A stretch of 64,000 nt of DNA from the NCBI GenBank assembly GCA_003165595.1, contig PLWQ01000020.1:21335-85334 (forward strand). The letters are read 5' to 3'. The position numbers and the translations under genes are program-made. Of this stretch, positions 8,012-16,087 are shown piece by piece. Within the stretch, counting starts at the first letter, position 1. Each line of letters opens with the position of its first letter. The stretch is from Fibrobacterota bacterium (GTDB lineage Bacteria > Fibrobacterota > Chitinivibrionia > Chitinivibrionales > FEN-1185). The notes under the pieces are model-generated. The model did no database searches, was not told where the DNA came from, and worked only from the letters and a program-made list of their open reading frames with translations.

Positions 8012-9628
8012 ATGGCAAAAAAAGCGGTTAAAAAGAATGATACCACCGGCAACATCGGCTTTGAAGAAAAGCTCTGGGCAGCAGCGGATAAGATGAGGGG
8101 CCATATGGATTCGGGGGAGTATAAACACGTCGCCCTCGGTCTCATTTTCCTGAAATACATCTCCGATTCCTTCATGGAAAAGCGGGACAAGATTGAGAAA
8201 GAAGCATCCGACCCGAAGAGCGAATGGTTCGTAAAAGAACCCCGCGCCCGGTACGGCGTCATGGAAGACCGCGACCAATATCTTGCCGACAATGTTTTCT
8301 ACGTCCCGGAAAAGGCCCGCTGGTCGTTTCTACAGGCAAAGGCTAAGCAGCCGAACATCGGCCAGCTTATCGATGATGCCATGGTCGAGATTGAAAAACA
8401 GAACAAGTCTCTCAAGGGTGTTCTCCCGAAAAGCTATGCCCGGCCCGACTTGGATAAGCAACGCCTTGGGGAGCTGATAGATCTCATCGGCACTATCACA
8501 CTCGGAGATGAGGCCAGCCGTTCTAAAGATATCCTTGGCCGTGTATATGAATATTTCCTTTCCCGGTTCGCCTCAGCAGAAGGCAAGGGTGGTGGTGAAT
8601 TTTATACGCCATCTTCCATTGTCAGGTTGCTGGTCGAAATGATTGAGCCGTTCAAAGGCCGGATATACGACCCCTGCTGCGGTAGCGGTGGGATGTTCGT
8701 TCAGTCCGAGCGGTTTGTACAGGCTCACGGCGGAAGGCTCAATGACCTCTCGGTATTCGGGGAGGAATCCAACCCGACTACATGGCGGCTGTGCAAGATG
8801 AACCTTGCCATCCGGGGCATTGATGGGAACATCGGCCCGCAGCATGGCGATTCATTTCATAACGACATTCACAAAGACCTGAAGGCCGACTACATCCTTG
8901 CAAATCCACCGTTCAATATTTCCGATTGGGGCGGGGAGCGGATACAGGATGATGTCCGCTGGAAATACGGTATGCCTCCTGCCGGGAATGCGAACTTTGC
9001 ATGGGTGCAGCATATGGTTCACCACCTCGCGCCCAACGGGATTGCCGGGTTTGTTCTGGCAAACGGTTCCATGTCTTCCAACTCCAGCGGGGAAGGAGAA
9101 ATCCGGAAGAACATTATTGAGGCCAACCTTGTGGACTGTATGATTTCCATGCCCGGTCAATTGTTCTATACTACTCCGATTCCCGTATGCCTCTGGTTTC
9201 TTGGCCGTAACAGAGAAAATGGAAAATGTTCTGGCGGGAAGTCCCTCCGTGACCGGCGCGGGGAAACGCTTTTCATAGATGCCCGGAAGCTCGGCACCCT
9301 TGTTGACCGGGTTCACCGGGAATTAACAGAAGATGAAATCCTGAAAATCGGTGCAACATATCATGCATGGCGCGGAGAAAAGGATGCAGGGAAGTATTCG
9401 GATGTCCCCGGTTTCTGTAAGAGCGTCAAGCTGGATGAAATTAAAGAGCACGGGTATGTTCTTACTCCCGGAAGATTCGTTGGAGCTGAGGAAGTGGAAG
9501 ATGATGGGGAGCCGTTCGAGGATAAGATGAAGCGGTTGACGGGAAAACTGAAAGAGCAGTTCGAGGAGTCGCATAGGCTGGAAAAGCAGATTGAGAAGAA
9601 TCTCAAGGGAATCGGGTTCGAGCTGTGA
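8012..9628 (+). CDS. hsdM: type I restriction-modification DNA methyltransferase subunit
   Basis: 538 aa from ATG 8012 (a TTG two codons earlier is possible). The N-terminal HsdM helical domain is visible ([36 protein letters not shown]). The AdoMet-dependent N6-adenine methylase follows, with motif [11 protein letters not shown] and catalytic motif IV ANPPFN. The C-terminal helix region contacts HsdS. HsdM methylates the recognition site chosen by HsdS, and with HsdR forms the restriction complex. First gene of the island. GC content and codon use look lower than in the flanking backbone, which suggests transfer. Confidence 0.95.
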   Translation: MAKKAVKKNDTTGNIGFEEKLWAAADKMRGHMDSGEYKHVALGLIFLKYISDSFMEKRDKIEKEASDPKSEWFVKEPRARYGVMEDRDQYLADNVFYVPEKARWSFLQAKAKQPNIGQLIDDAMVEIEKQNKSLKGVLPKSYARPDLDKQRLGELIDLIGTITLGDEASRSKDILGRVYEYFLSRFASAEGKGGGEFYTPSSIVRLLVEMIEPFKGRIYDPCCGSGGMFVQSERFVQAHGGRLNDLSVFGEESNPTTWRLCKMNLAIRGIDGNIGPQHGDSFHNDIHKDLKADYILANPPFNISDWGGERIQDDVRWKYGMPPAGNANFAWVQHMVHHLAPNGIAGFVLANGSMSSNSSGEGEIRKNIIEANLVDCMISMPGQLFYTTPIPVCLWFLGRNRENGKCSGGKSLRDRRGETLFIDARKLGTLVDRVHRELTEDEILKIGATYHAWRGEKDAGKYSDVPGFCKSVKLDEIKEHGYVLTPGRFVGAEEVEDDGEPFEDKMKRLTGKLKEQFEESHRLEKQIEKNLKGIGFEL

Positions 9629-9641
9629 AGAAGGGTGCCAA

Positions 9642-10256
9642 GTGAACGCTGGAAAACTAAGCAGAGATGATAGATTGCTGAATAGGAAAGATGGCTCTTC
9701 TTCCGCATACTCGACTTGCTACACGATACTGATTGAACGAATAATGCGCCTCGGTTTGCAGGAAACGGAAAGCAATAATGGGAATAGCACGATAATGGTT
9801 CTTGCTGCCATTCCAATGCTTCTCTCGGCATTCAGGTCTTTTGCCATTGAAAACATTCACACAAATCTTCTTGAAGATGACTTGCTAATGAACGAACTCA
9901 AAGGAGCCGGAGAAATTCAGAAGATTCTTGACCATTATCAAATAACGGGGCAGTTACGGCAAGACATGTTTGACCTACAGGAAATTCGAAACGAAATCAT
10001 TCATCCTATCCCGAAGGCAACGGGAACCAAAGACAACTGGCCGGATTATCTGCGACGAATTAAAAGGATGGGACTGCTTGACGAAACAGGAAGAGCGGGC
10101 AGCCATTTCGACACCTTGTATCAAGTATGTTCCTTGCGACTTTTCCGGTGGGCAGCAGGGGTTGTCGCAAGTGCAGTTCAGTTTATCGACAAGACAAGTC
10201 CTGAATTGCAGCCATTGTCACTGGCCAAGAATTTTACCATCTTGACAAGCATATGA
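9642..10256 (+). CDS. HEPN-like protein between hsdM and hsdS
   Basis: About 204 aa from GTG 9642, 13 bp after hsdM; GAAGGG precedes it. An upstream in-frame ATG (9591) would overlap hsdM by 38 bp. The protein is mostly helical and carries EIRNEIIHP (R-N-E-I-I-H), which fits the RX4-6H signature of HEPN nucleases and toxins. It sits after a long hydrophobic helix, as in HEPN folds. No partner nucleotidyltransferase lies next to it. HEPN proteins often cut RNA in defence or toxin systems; here the position inside hsdM-hsdS suggests an RM-linked accessory or suicide factor. The family call is mine from the motif and is not certain. Confidence 0.5.
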   Translation: MNAGKLSRDDRLLNRKDGSSSAYSTCYTILIERIMRLGLQETESNNGNSTIMVLAAIPMLLSAFRSFAIENIHTNLLEDDLLMNELKGAGEIQKILDHYQITGQLRQDMFDLQEIRNEIIHPIPKATGTKDNWPDYLRRIKRMGLLDETGRAGSHFDTLYQVCSLRLFRWAAGVVASAVQFIDKTSPELQPLSLAKNFTILTSI

Positions 10257-10257
10257 A

Positions 10258-11502
10258 ATGGAACAAATGAAATTGACTTGGAATGAAATGAAACTGGGCG
10301 ATTTCATAACCCTCCAAAGGGGGTTCGATTTGCCCATTCAAGATCGAAGACCGGGGAGTACACCCATTATTTCTTCATCCGGAATTTCTGACTACCATGA
10401 TGAATGGAAAGCCAAGGCCCCCGGCGTCGTTACGGGCAGATACGGTACGATTGGAGAAGTTTTCTACACCCGCCAAGACTATTGGCCGTTGAATACTACC
10501 TTGTGGGTAAAAGATTTTCACGGCAATGATCCACATTTCTCCTACTACCTGCTAAAAACTGTCGATTTTCTATCCTGTAGCGACAAGAGCAGTGTACCGG
10601 GCGTAAACAGAAATGATTTGCATTTGATTACCGTAATAGTTCCCCCTCTTGCGGAACAACGAATCATCGCCTCCATCCTCTCTTCCCTCGACGACAAAAT
10701 CGAACTCAACCGAAAAATGAATGAAACGCTCGAAGCAATGGCGCGGGCGATATATAAAAGCTGGTTCGTGGATTTCGACCCGGTGCACGCAAAGGCCGCA
10801 GGGAAAAAGCCGTTTGGCATGGATAAAGAAACCGCAGTCATGTTCCCAGACAGCTTCGAGGATTCGGCTATGGGGAAGATTCCGAAGGGGTGGAAAGTTG
10901 ATTCAATAAAGAATAGAGTATCCCGGATACAGTACGGCCTTACCGAAAGCGCAAGCAAAGAACCTGTCGGGCCAAGATTCTTGCGGATAACCGATATTCA
11001 GGGTGGGAAGGTGGACTGGAATCAAGTGCCGTTCTGCCATATAGATGAAGAATCAATAGAAAAATATAAAATTGTCGAAGGAGATATATGTGTTGCACGA
11101 ACCGGTGCATCAACAGGGGAAAATATATTCATTGTCAATCCACCGAATGCAGTCTTTGCTTCTTATCTAGTGAGATTCCAGTGCGATAATATCGCAACAA
11201 GCCGTTACGTCGCGCAATTTATGCGCTCTCCAGATTACTTCAGTTACGTTGCGGGCTGCTTGGGAGGCTCGGCTCAACCCAATGCAAATGCTCAGACATT
11301 GGCATCTGCCCAGATGGCTTTTCCTATTGATGCGTTGATAACAAAATGGTACGAATTAGTTATCCATCTTGATAAACTCATATCTGTTAACTCTGTTACT
11401 GCTTCCAGCTTGGCCGCGACTCGCGATTGCCTCCTGCCGCGCCTTCTTTCCGGCGAACTCCAAATAAAAGACGTGGAAAAAACTGCAAAGGCCCTTGTAT
11501 GA
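10258..11502 (+). CDS. hsdS: type I RM specificity subunit
   Basis: 414 aa with the usual two-repeat plan. Target recognition domain 1 covers about 1-130. The central conserved helices follow (PPLAEQRIIASILSSLDDKI, then KSWFVDFDPVHAKAAG). Target recognition domain 2 covers about 200-370, and a second conserved helix region ends DCLLPRLLSGEL. It selects the DNA site for methylation and cutting. The start is 2 bp after the HEPN-like gene, and the stop overlaps the next gene (ATGA). The two recognition halves differ, as expected for a bipartite site. Confidence 0.93.
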   Translation: MEQMKLTWNEMKLGDFITLQRGFDLPIQDRRPGSTPIISSSGISDYHDEWKAKAPGVVTGRYGTIGEVFYTRQDYWPLNTTLWVKDFHGNDPHFSYYLLKTVDFLSCSDKSSVPGVNRNDLHLITVIVPPLAEQRIIASILSSLDDKIELNRKMNETLEAMARAIYKSWFVDFDPVHAKAAGKKPFGMDKETAVMFPDSFEDSAMGKIPKGWKVDSIKNRVSRIQYGLTESASKEPVGPRFLRITDIQGGKVDWNQVPFCHIDEESIEKYKIVEGDICVARTGASTGENIFIVNPPNAVFASYLVRFQCDNIATSRYVAQFMRSPDYFSYVAGCLGGSAQPNANAQTLASAQMAFPIDALITKWYELVIHLDKLISVNSVTASSLAATRDCLLPRLLSGELQIKDVEKTAKALV

Positions 11503-12014
11503 TTGAGAAACCCATTGATGAAATCACCAAGGCAGATATTGAATCGCTTATCGCAGATGCCGTCCGGGAAGGAAGGGCTATTGACTACAAGCGCGACTGG
11601 CCCGGAGACACCCCTGATGACAGGAAGGAACTACTTGCCGATTTCTCATCCTTTGCCAATGCCTCCGGAGGCGAGTTGCTTTTTGGGGTAGAAGAAAAAG
11701 ATGGAATTCCAATAAAAGCTGAAGGGTTAAGCGGGAGCATCGATGAAGGAATACTGCGGATAGAAAATATCGTTCGTGATGGAATCCAGCCCAGAATCCC
11801 CGGTATAAAAATAAGGCCGGTTGAAGGGTTTTCCAAAGGCCCGGTTCTTGTAGTAAAAATACCGAAAAGCTGGAATTCTCCGCACATGGTAGACTTCAGA
11901 AACGCATCTCGATTTTTTACACGAAATAGTGCCGGTAAATATCAGATGGACGTGACCGAGATACGGTCAGCGTTCCTAATGTCAGAAGAGATACCGGAGA
12001 GAATGAGGCGATAG
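11499..12014 (+). CDS. AlbA_2 (Schlafen-type) domain protein, short
   Basis: 171 aa from ATG 11499, coupled to hsdS by a 4-bp overlap. The AlbA_2 domain is clear: REGRAIDYKRDWP, DFSSFANASGGELLFGVEE, then a strand pattern ending SRFFTRNSAGKYQMDVTEI. The fold is related to Schlafen proteins and binds nucleic acid or nucleotide. Full-length relatives usually carry a further C-terminal region after the phrase equivalent to MDVTEIRSAF. Here the protein stops about 16 residues later, exactly where AIPR-like sequence begins in another frame, so it is probably truncated by recombination. Confidence 0.75.
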   Translation: MIEKPIDEITKADIESLIADAVREGRAIDYKRDWPGDTPDDRKELLADFSSFANASGGELLFGVEEKDGIPIKAEGLSGSIDEGILRIENIVRDGIQPRIPGIKIRPVEGFSKGPVLVVKIPKSWNSPHMVDFRNASRFFTRNSAGKYQMDVTEIRSAFLMSEEIPERMRR

Positions 12015-12847
12015 ATGCATATGTCATGTTTCGTTTTTATGAAATCACTACGCGGCAACGCGCTGACCACATAAGCATAAGCACAAACTCTCAAAGTGCT
12101 GTAAAGCCCCGTGATTTAAGGAGCAATGATAAACGAGTCCTTGCACTGAAAAAACTTTTCGAGCAGAAATATTCATCCGGACATCTGATTACAAAACGGG
12201 GAGAGGAGGCCCCTGCCTCCACGGACAAGAAATATGTACTTGATTTGTCGGACTTAGGTAAGTATATGATATCTTGGCATTCGCAAAGGCCGAACATCGC
12301 CTATAGTGAAACAAAGATATTTGACAAGTATTTCGACCAATTATTTAAACGGGATTACCGGCCAGAAAACGCACAGGCATTGAGTTTCATTATGCAAGCG
12401 GTGTGGAAAAGCTGGGCGAAGGAAAATCCATTGGGTCTGAATGAGTCGTTGCTTGCCATGCGTGCATATGCTCCCTATCACCATCTTTATTCGGTTTCAT
12501 TAACCTTCTGTGTGCTAAATAATATGGCGGAAGGAGTACCCAATCCTTCACAGGCATATGAAAAGTTAATAACAGGTAATTGTTTTGACCAGATTATTGA
12601 AATATCTGGACTATGCCTGAACAGTGCCCTCGAAGCGGCGGCAAATGAACCTCAACCGGCTAACCGAGTTTTTAGCCCGCAAAACTGGATAAAAACAAAA
12701 GCGTGCCTTTCTGGAATTCGAGCGGGGATACGACAGTATTTTACGATGCTGCCGACTATGCCGAACGGAAAGGAAATGAGTTCGAAAATTCGGAATGCAT
12801 TAACAATGGATTCTTCAAGTTTCGAAGCAAGATGGGCCGCTGATTGA
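12005..12847 (+). pseudogene. C-terminal fragment of an AIPR (abortive infection) protein
   Basis: Reading from about 12005, the frame gives YVMFRFYEITTRQRADHI and then STNSQSAVKPRDLRSND. This resembles the middle of AIPR proteins (a strand, an aTNsQ motif and a DLRSND-like motif), so the N-terminal half of a typical roughly 600-residue AIPR protein is missing. The only methionine that could start it is ATG 12026 (273 aa). The rest is helical with no catalytic motif I can name. It is either a decayed remnant or a short reused C-terminal module. AIPR proteins are known from abortive phage infection systems and often sit beside RM genes. Confidence 0.6.
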
Positions 12848-12905
12848 AAATGGGAAAAGCAGATAAAATTGGCGCGGTAGTATTCTCAACTACTGGATAA
12901 AAAAA

Positions 12906-13751
12906 ATGAAAACCCTGAAATACGATGAAATCGGCTACTGGTCAGAAGTGAAGCTCGATATCATCAAGGATTATGTGGCCGCATATACTACGGTAATGGC
13001 CGGGCAGAAGAAGGCCCGGTTTCAATATATCTACATTGATGCCTTTGCCGGGGCAGGCCAACACGTTTCAAAACGCACCGGGGAATTCGTCCCCGGCAGT
13101 CCAGTGAATGCTCTTAATATTCCCCAGCCTTTCCTTGAGTACCATTTTATCGACATCAATGACCTGAAAGTTGCCGGACTCGAAGCGGCATCGAGAGAGC
13201 ACAAAAACGTCTTTCTTTATAACGGTGATTTTAATAAAATTATACTGGATGATGTATTCCCTCGCGCCAGATACGAAGACTACAAACGGGCAATCTGCAA
13301 CCTTGACCCTTATGGACTGCATCTTGATTGGAGTATTATTAAGAAAGCCGGGGAAATGAAGTCGGTCGAGATTTTCCTGAATTTCCCTATCATGGACATA
13401 AACATGAATGTTCTGAAGCACGACAAAGAAAAAGTCGATGATGAACAGGTTTCACGGATGAATCGTTTCTGGGGTGATGAATCTTGGCGGCAGTTCGGAT
13501 ATGCGGAAAGTCTACAGGGAAACATGTTCGGAGAAACGGAATATGAGAAGGTTACAAATGAACAATTTGAACAGGCGTTCCGGAAAAGGCTAAAAGAGGT
13601 TGCGGGGTTTAATTTTGTACCAGAGCCAATGCCGATGAGGAACTCGAATAACGCCGTTGTATATTATCTTTATTTTGCAACGCAGAGTGTGACCGGGGAA
13701 AAAATAATTAAGGATATTTTTAAAAAGCATGCACAAAGACAGGATGCCTGA
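12906..13751 (+). CDS. tcmP: three-Cys-motif partner protein TcmP
   Basis: 281 aa. The opening (KYDEIGYWSEVKLDIIKDYV), the GxG-like IDAFAGAGQHVSKRTG, the HFIDIN segment and NLDPYGLHLDW match the TcmP family, a Rossmann-type, methyltransferase-like fold. TcmP is always found beside a three-Cys-motif protein, as here: its stop shares a base with the start of the next gene. The reaction is not known. The pair is inserted between hsdS-linked genes and hsdR. Confidence 0.85.
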   Translation: MKTLKYDEIGYWSEVKLDIIKDYVAAYTTVMAGQKKARFQYIYIDAFAGAGQHVSKRTGEFVPGSPVNALNIPQPFLEYHFIDINDLKVAGLEAASREHKNVFLYNGDFNKIILDDVFPRARYEDYKRAICNLDPYGLHLDWSIIKKAGEMKSVEIFLNFPIMDINMNVLKHDKEKVDDEQVSRMNRFWGDESWRQFGYAESLQGNMFGETEYEKVTNEQFEQAFRKRLKEVAGFNFVPEPMPMRNSNNAVVYYLYFATQSVTGEKIIKDIFKKHAQRQDA

Positions 13752-14473
13752 TGGCGACGAAATCTTCGATTGAATGGACGGAATATACGTGGAACCCGGT
13801 CACCGGCTGCACCAAGGCCAGCCCCGGCTGTTTGAATTGTTATGCCGAAAGAATGGCAAAACGCCTTCAGGCAATGGGCCTGTCGAATTACAGGACAGGT
13901 TTCAGGGTAGCACTCCATGAACATGTTTTATCCGCTCCTATGGGGTGGAAAAAACCTTCCGTTGTTTTTGTTAATTCCATGAGTGATTTATTTCATGAAA
14001 AAGTTCCATTGGAATTTATACTCAAGGTGTTCGACATTATTCGGCAGACACCCCATCATCAGTTCCAAATTCTTACAAAAAGAGCGGAGCGGCTTTCCGA
14101 AATCACGTCATTTATCGACTGGCCGGAAAATGTCTGGATGGGTGTTAGTGTAGAAACCGCTCAATATACCCACCGAATAGACCACCTGAAAATGACTGGT
14201 GCATTTATCAAATTTCTTTCTATTGAGCCTATGCTCGGCCCGATTCCGGATATGGATTTAACCGGCATTGATTGGGTAATCGTGGGCGGAGAATCAGGGC
14301 CGAGGTCAAGGCCGATACACCCGGAATGGGTTACGGATGTTCGAGACCAGTGTATCGAAGCGGGAGTGCCGTTCTTCTTCAAACAATGGGGCGGAACGAA
14401 TAAGAAAAAGGCTGGTAAAATTCTTGATGGAAAAATCTGGAAACAAATGCCCGCCACTGTTTCTCGTCACTAA
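13751..14473 (+). CDS. phage Gp37/Gp68-type three-Cys-motif protein (DUF5131)
   Basis: 240 aa. The N-terminal motif is SIEWTEYTWNPVTGCTKASP followed by GCLNCYAERM. Three cysteines in C-x6-C-x2-C recall, but differ from, the radical SAM CxxxCxxC cluster. Later segments (TKRAERL, WPENVWMGVSVE, SIEPMLGPI, VIVGGESGP, FFKQWGG) are the usual family blocks. It probably carries an iron-sulfur or metal centre and works with TcmP. Found in phages and in defence-rich islands; the substrate is unknown. Coupled to tcmP by overlap. Confidence 0.88.
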   Translation: MATKSSIEWTEYTWNPVTGCTKASPGCLNCYAERMAKRLQAMGLSNYRTGFRVALHEHVLSAPMGWKKPSVVFVNSMSDLFHEKVPLEFILKVFDIIRQTPHHQFQILTKRAERLSEITSFIDWPENVWMGVSVETAQYTHRIDHLKMTGAFIKFLSIEPMLGPIPDMDLTGIDWVIVGGESGPRSRPIHPEWVTDVRDQCIEAGVPFFFKQWGGTNKKKAGKILDGKIWKQMPATVSRH

Positions 14474-14503
14474 AATCAGTTTTTCTTTTTCAGAAGATTC
14501 ATA

Positions 14504-14608
14504 ATGATTTCTGAATCCCACGTTGAAACCGCCACCCTCGAATGGTTCAAGGAACTCGGGTACACACTCCTCGAAGGCTCATCTATTGCCCCGCCTTTTT
14601 TCCGGTGA
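14504..14608 (+). pseudogene. broken 5' end of a second hsdR copy
   Basis: Positions 14504-14593 repeat the first 90 bp of the intact hsdR at 16088-16177 with six mismatches (about 93% identity). The reading then runs into unrelated sequence and stops at 14606-14608, giving 34 residues. It marks the point where the original hsdR began before about 1.5 kb of cargo was placed between this stub and the present hsdR. The mismatches mean it is not a recent copy of the gene beside it. Confidence 0.9.
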
Positions 14609-14686
14609 TTTTATCATTTAAAATGCAGTATTGTTTCTTTCCGGTGCGCTTTATTTATTTTGGTTTGTAAGGCAAAGGGGGCTGCG

Positions 14687-15142
14687 GTGGCTATAATCCA
14701 GAGTGAATTTGAGGCCATTCTTACTGATACATCCAAGCACATCGATGGCGATATAAAATGGAAAAGTGATGAAGACCATTCGCCAGCCGTCGAATTTCGC
14801 GTACCGGTTCTTTCTACCAGCGGGTTTCCTTTATTTGTCAACGGTCGATTCAATGATTTAGCTCGCACCCTTTCCTTTCATCTTCTTCATTCAGGCACGG
14901 GCAGGGTTTATGGATTGGATATCGGTGCAGACCATCACAACCCAACCTGTAACCGAATCGGCGAAGTACATAAGCACCGTTGGTCTGATACTTACAAAGA
15001 TAAAGAAGCATACGTCCCCGGAGATATTACAGCCCCAATAAATAATCCTGTTTTAGTATGGCAACAATTCTGTTCGGAAGCTAAAATTATTCATAATGGG
15101 ACTATGGATGTTCCTCCACCAGTTCAGGAGGACTTTATCTAA
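14687..15142 (+). CDS. uncharacterised partner of DUF1828 protein
   Basis: 151 aa from GTG 14687, with AAAGGGG about 6 bp ahead; a TTG at 14660 is possible. Compact alpha/beta protein with a conserved-looking centre (VYGLDIGADHHNP then GEVHKHRWSDTYKDKEAY), rich in His and Asp, which could be a metal or nucleotide site. It may belong to the DUF6978-type proteins found beside DUF1828 genes; I recall this link only loosely. The stop overlaps the next start by one base, so the two form a unit. It lies inside the cargo between the hsdR stub and hsdR. Confidence 0.6.
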   Translation: MAIIQSEFEAILTDTSKHIDGDIKWKSDEDHSPAVEFRVPVLSTSGFPLFVNGRFNDLARTLSFHLLHSGTGRVYGLDIGADHHNPTCNRIGEVHKHRWSDTYKDKEAYVPGDITAPINNPVLVWQQFCSEAKIIHNGTMDVPPPVQEDFI

Positions 15143-15915
15143 TGAATACAATTACTTGTCAACCAATCACTTCGTTACTCGGTGCAATGTACGAATGTTC
15201 CGAGCACGGAAATTTCTTACGCATCCGGACACCATTCTGGTATCCGGATGGCGGTATTGTTGATATATTTCTGAAGCAGAATGGAGATACCTTTTCCCTC
15301 ACCGACCTTGGTGAGAGTACCGGCTGGTTGCGGTTACAAACCCTTTCAGGCAAACGGTCGCCGAAACAATTGAGATTAATTCAGGATGTTTGTCAGACCC
15401 TTGGCGTTGAATTTTTCAAAGGCCAGCTTTTGATGAGATGTCAAGATAGCAACAAACTTCCAGCGGCCATTCACAAACTCGGACAGGCCATTGTAAGAAT
15501 CAGCGATATTTGGTTCACTACTCGTACTCGAACTATCGAATCGGCATCCGACGAAGTTGCGGATTTTCTTCAGGAACAAACAATTTCTTTTGACAGGGGT
15601 GTGAATCTCGTCGGGCGTTCCGGGCGGGAATGGACAGTTGATTTTCAAACGCGTACCCCCACTCGGAGTACGCTGGTTTATGTGTTGGCAACCGGTTCAA
15701 GGGCCGCAGCCCATAGGATTTCTGAGCATGTCGTTGCTGGGTGGCTTGATTTACAAGCGTTAAAAGTTGGCCCTCAAGCAATGCATTTTGTTTCTCTTTT
15801 CGATGATACAAATGATGTCTGGGAGGAGGAGGAATTCAAATTGGTTGAAACTCTTTCAGATGTTTGCCGGTGGTCTGTTCCCGATGAGTTTGGAAAATTC
15901 CTAAAAGCTGCATAA
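15142..15915 (+). CDS. DUF1828/DUF1829-domain protein
   Basis: 257 aa. The N-terminal half has the DUF1828 look: RIRTPFWYPDGGIVDIFL, then FSLTDLGESTGWL. The C-terminal half (about 130-257, from RTIESASDEVADFL) resembles DUF1829. Proteins of this kind are found in phages and beside RM or toxin genes; no reaction is known. Translationally coupled to the upstream 151-residue protein, so they probably act together as a two-part module. It is followed by a 170-bp gap with its own promoter-like sequence for hsdR. Confidence 0.7.
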   Translation: MNTITCQPITSLLGAMYECSEHGNFLRIRTPFWYPDGGIVDIFLKQNGDTFSLTDLGESTGWLRLQTLSGKRSPKQLRLIQDVCQTLGVEFFKGQLLMRCQDSNKLPAAIHKLGQAIVRISDIWFTTRTRTIESASDEVADFLQEQTISFDRGVNLVGRSGREWTVDFQTRTPTRSTLVYVLATGSRAAAHRISEHVVAGWLDLQALKVGPQAMHFVSLFDDTNDVWEEEEFKLVETLSDVCRWSVPDEFGKFLKAA

Positions 15916-15979
15916 AAATTTGTCTTTTTTATAAACTCGATATTTCCCCAAGAACCCAAGTTCCGTTGATATAATAGAA

Positions 15980-15994
15980 ATGCATTTTATGCAT
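15980..15994. promoter_or_regulatory. palindrome before hsdR
   Basis: ATGCATTTTATGCAT is a perfect 6-bp inverted repeat around TTT. TATAAT sequences lie on both sides (15970-15975 and 16013-16018). It could be an operator for hsdR or for the DUF1828 module. No regulator can be assigned. Confidence 0.35.
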
Positions 15995-16087
15995 CAAATA
16001 AAATGCAGGCTTTATAATTCATTGAAAAAAAATTCAGATAGGGCCTTAGTGTTAACACTCGTTTGGGAAAAGGTGTAACGTAATTAA

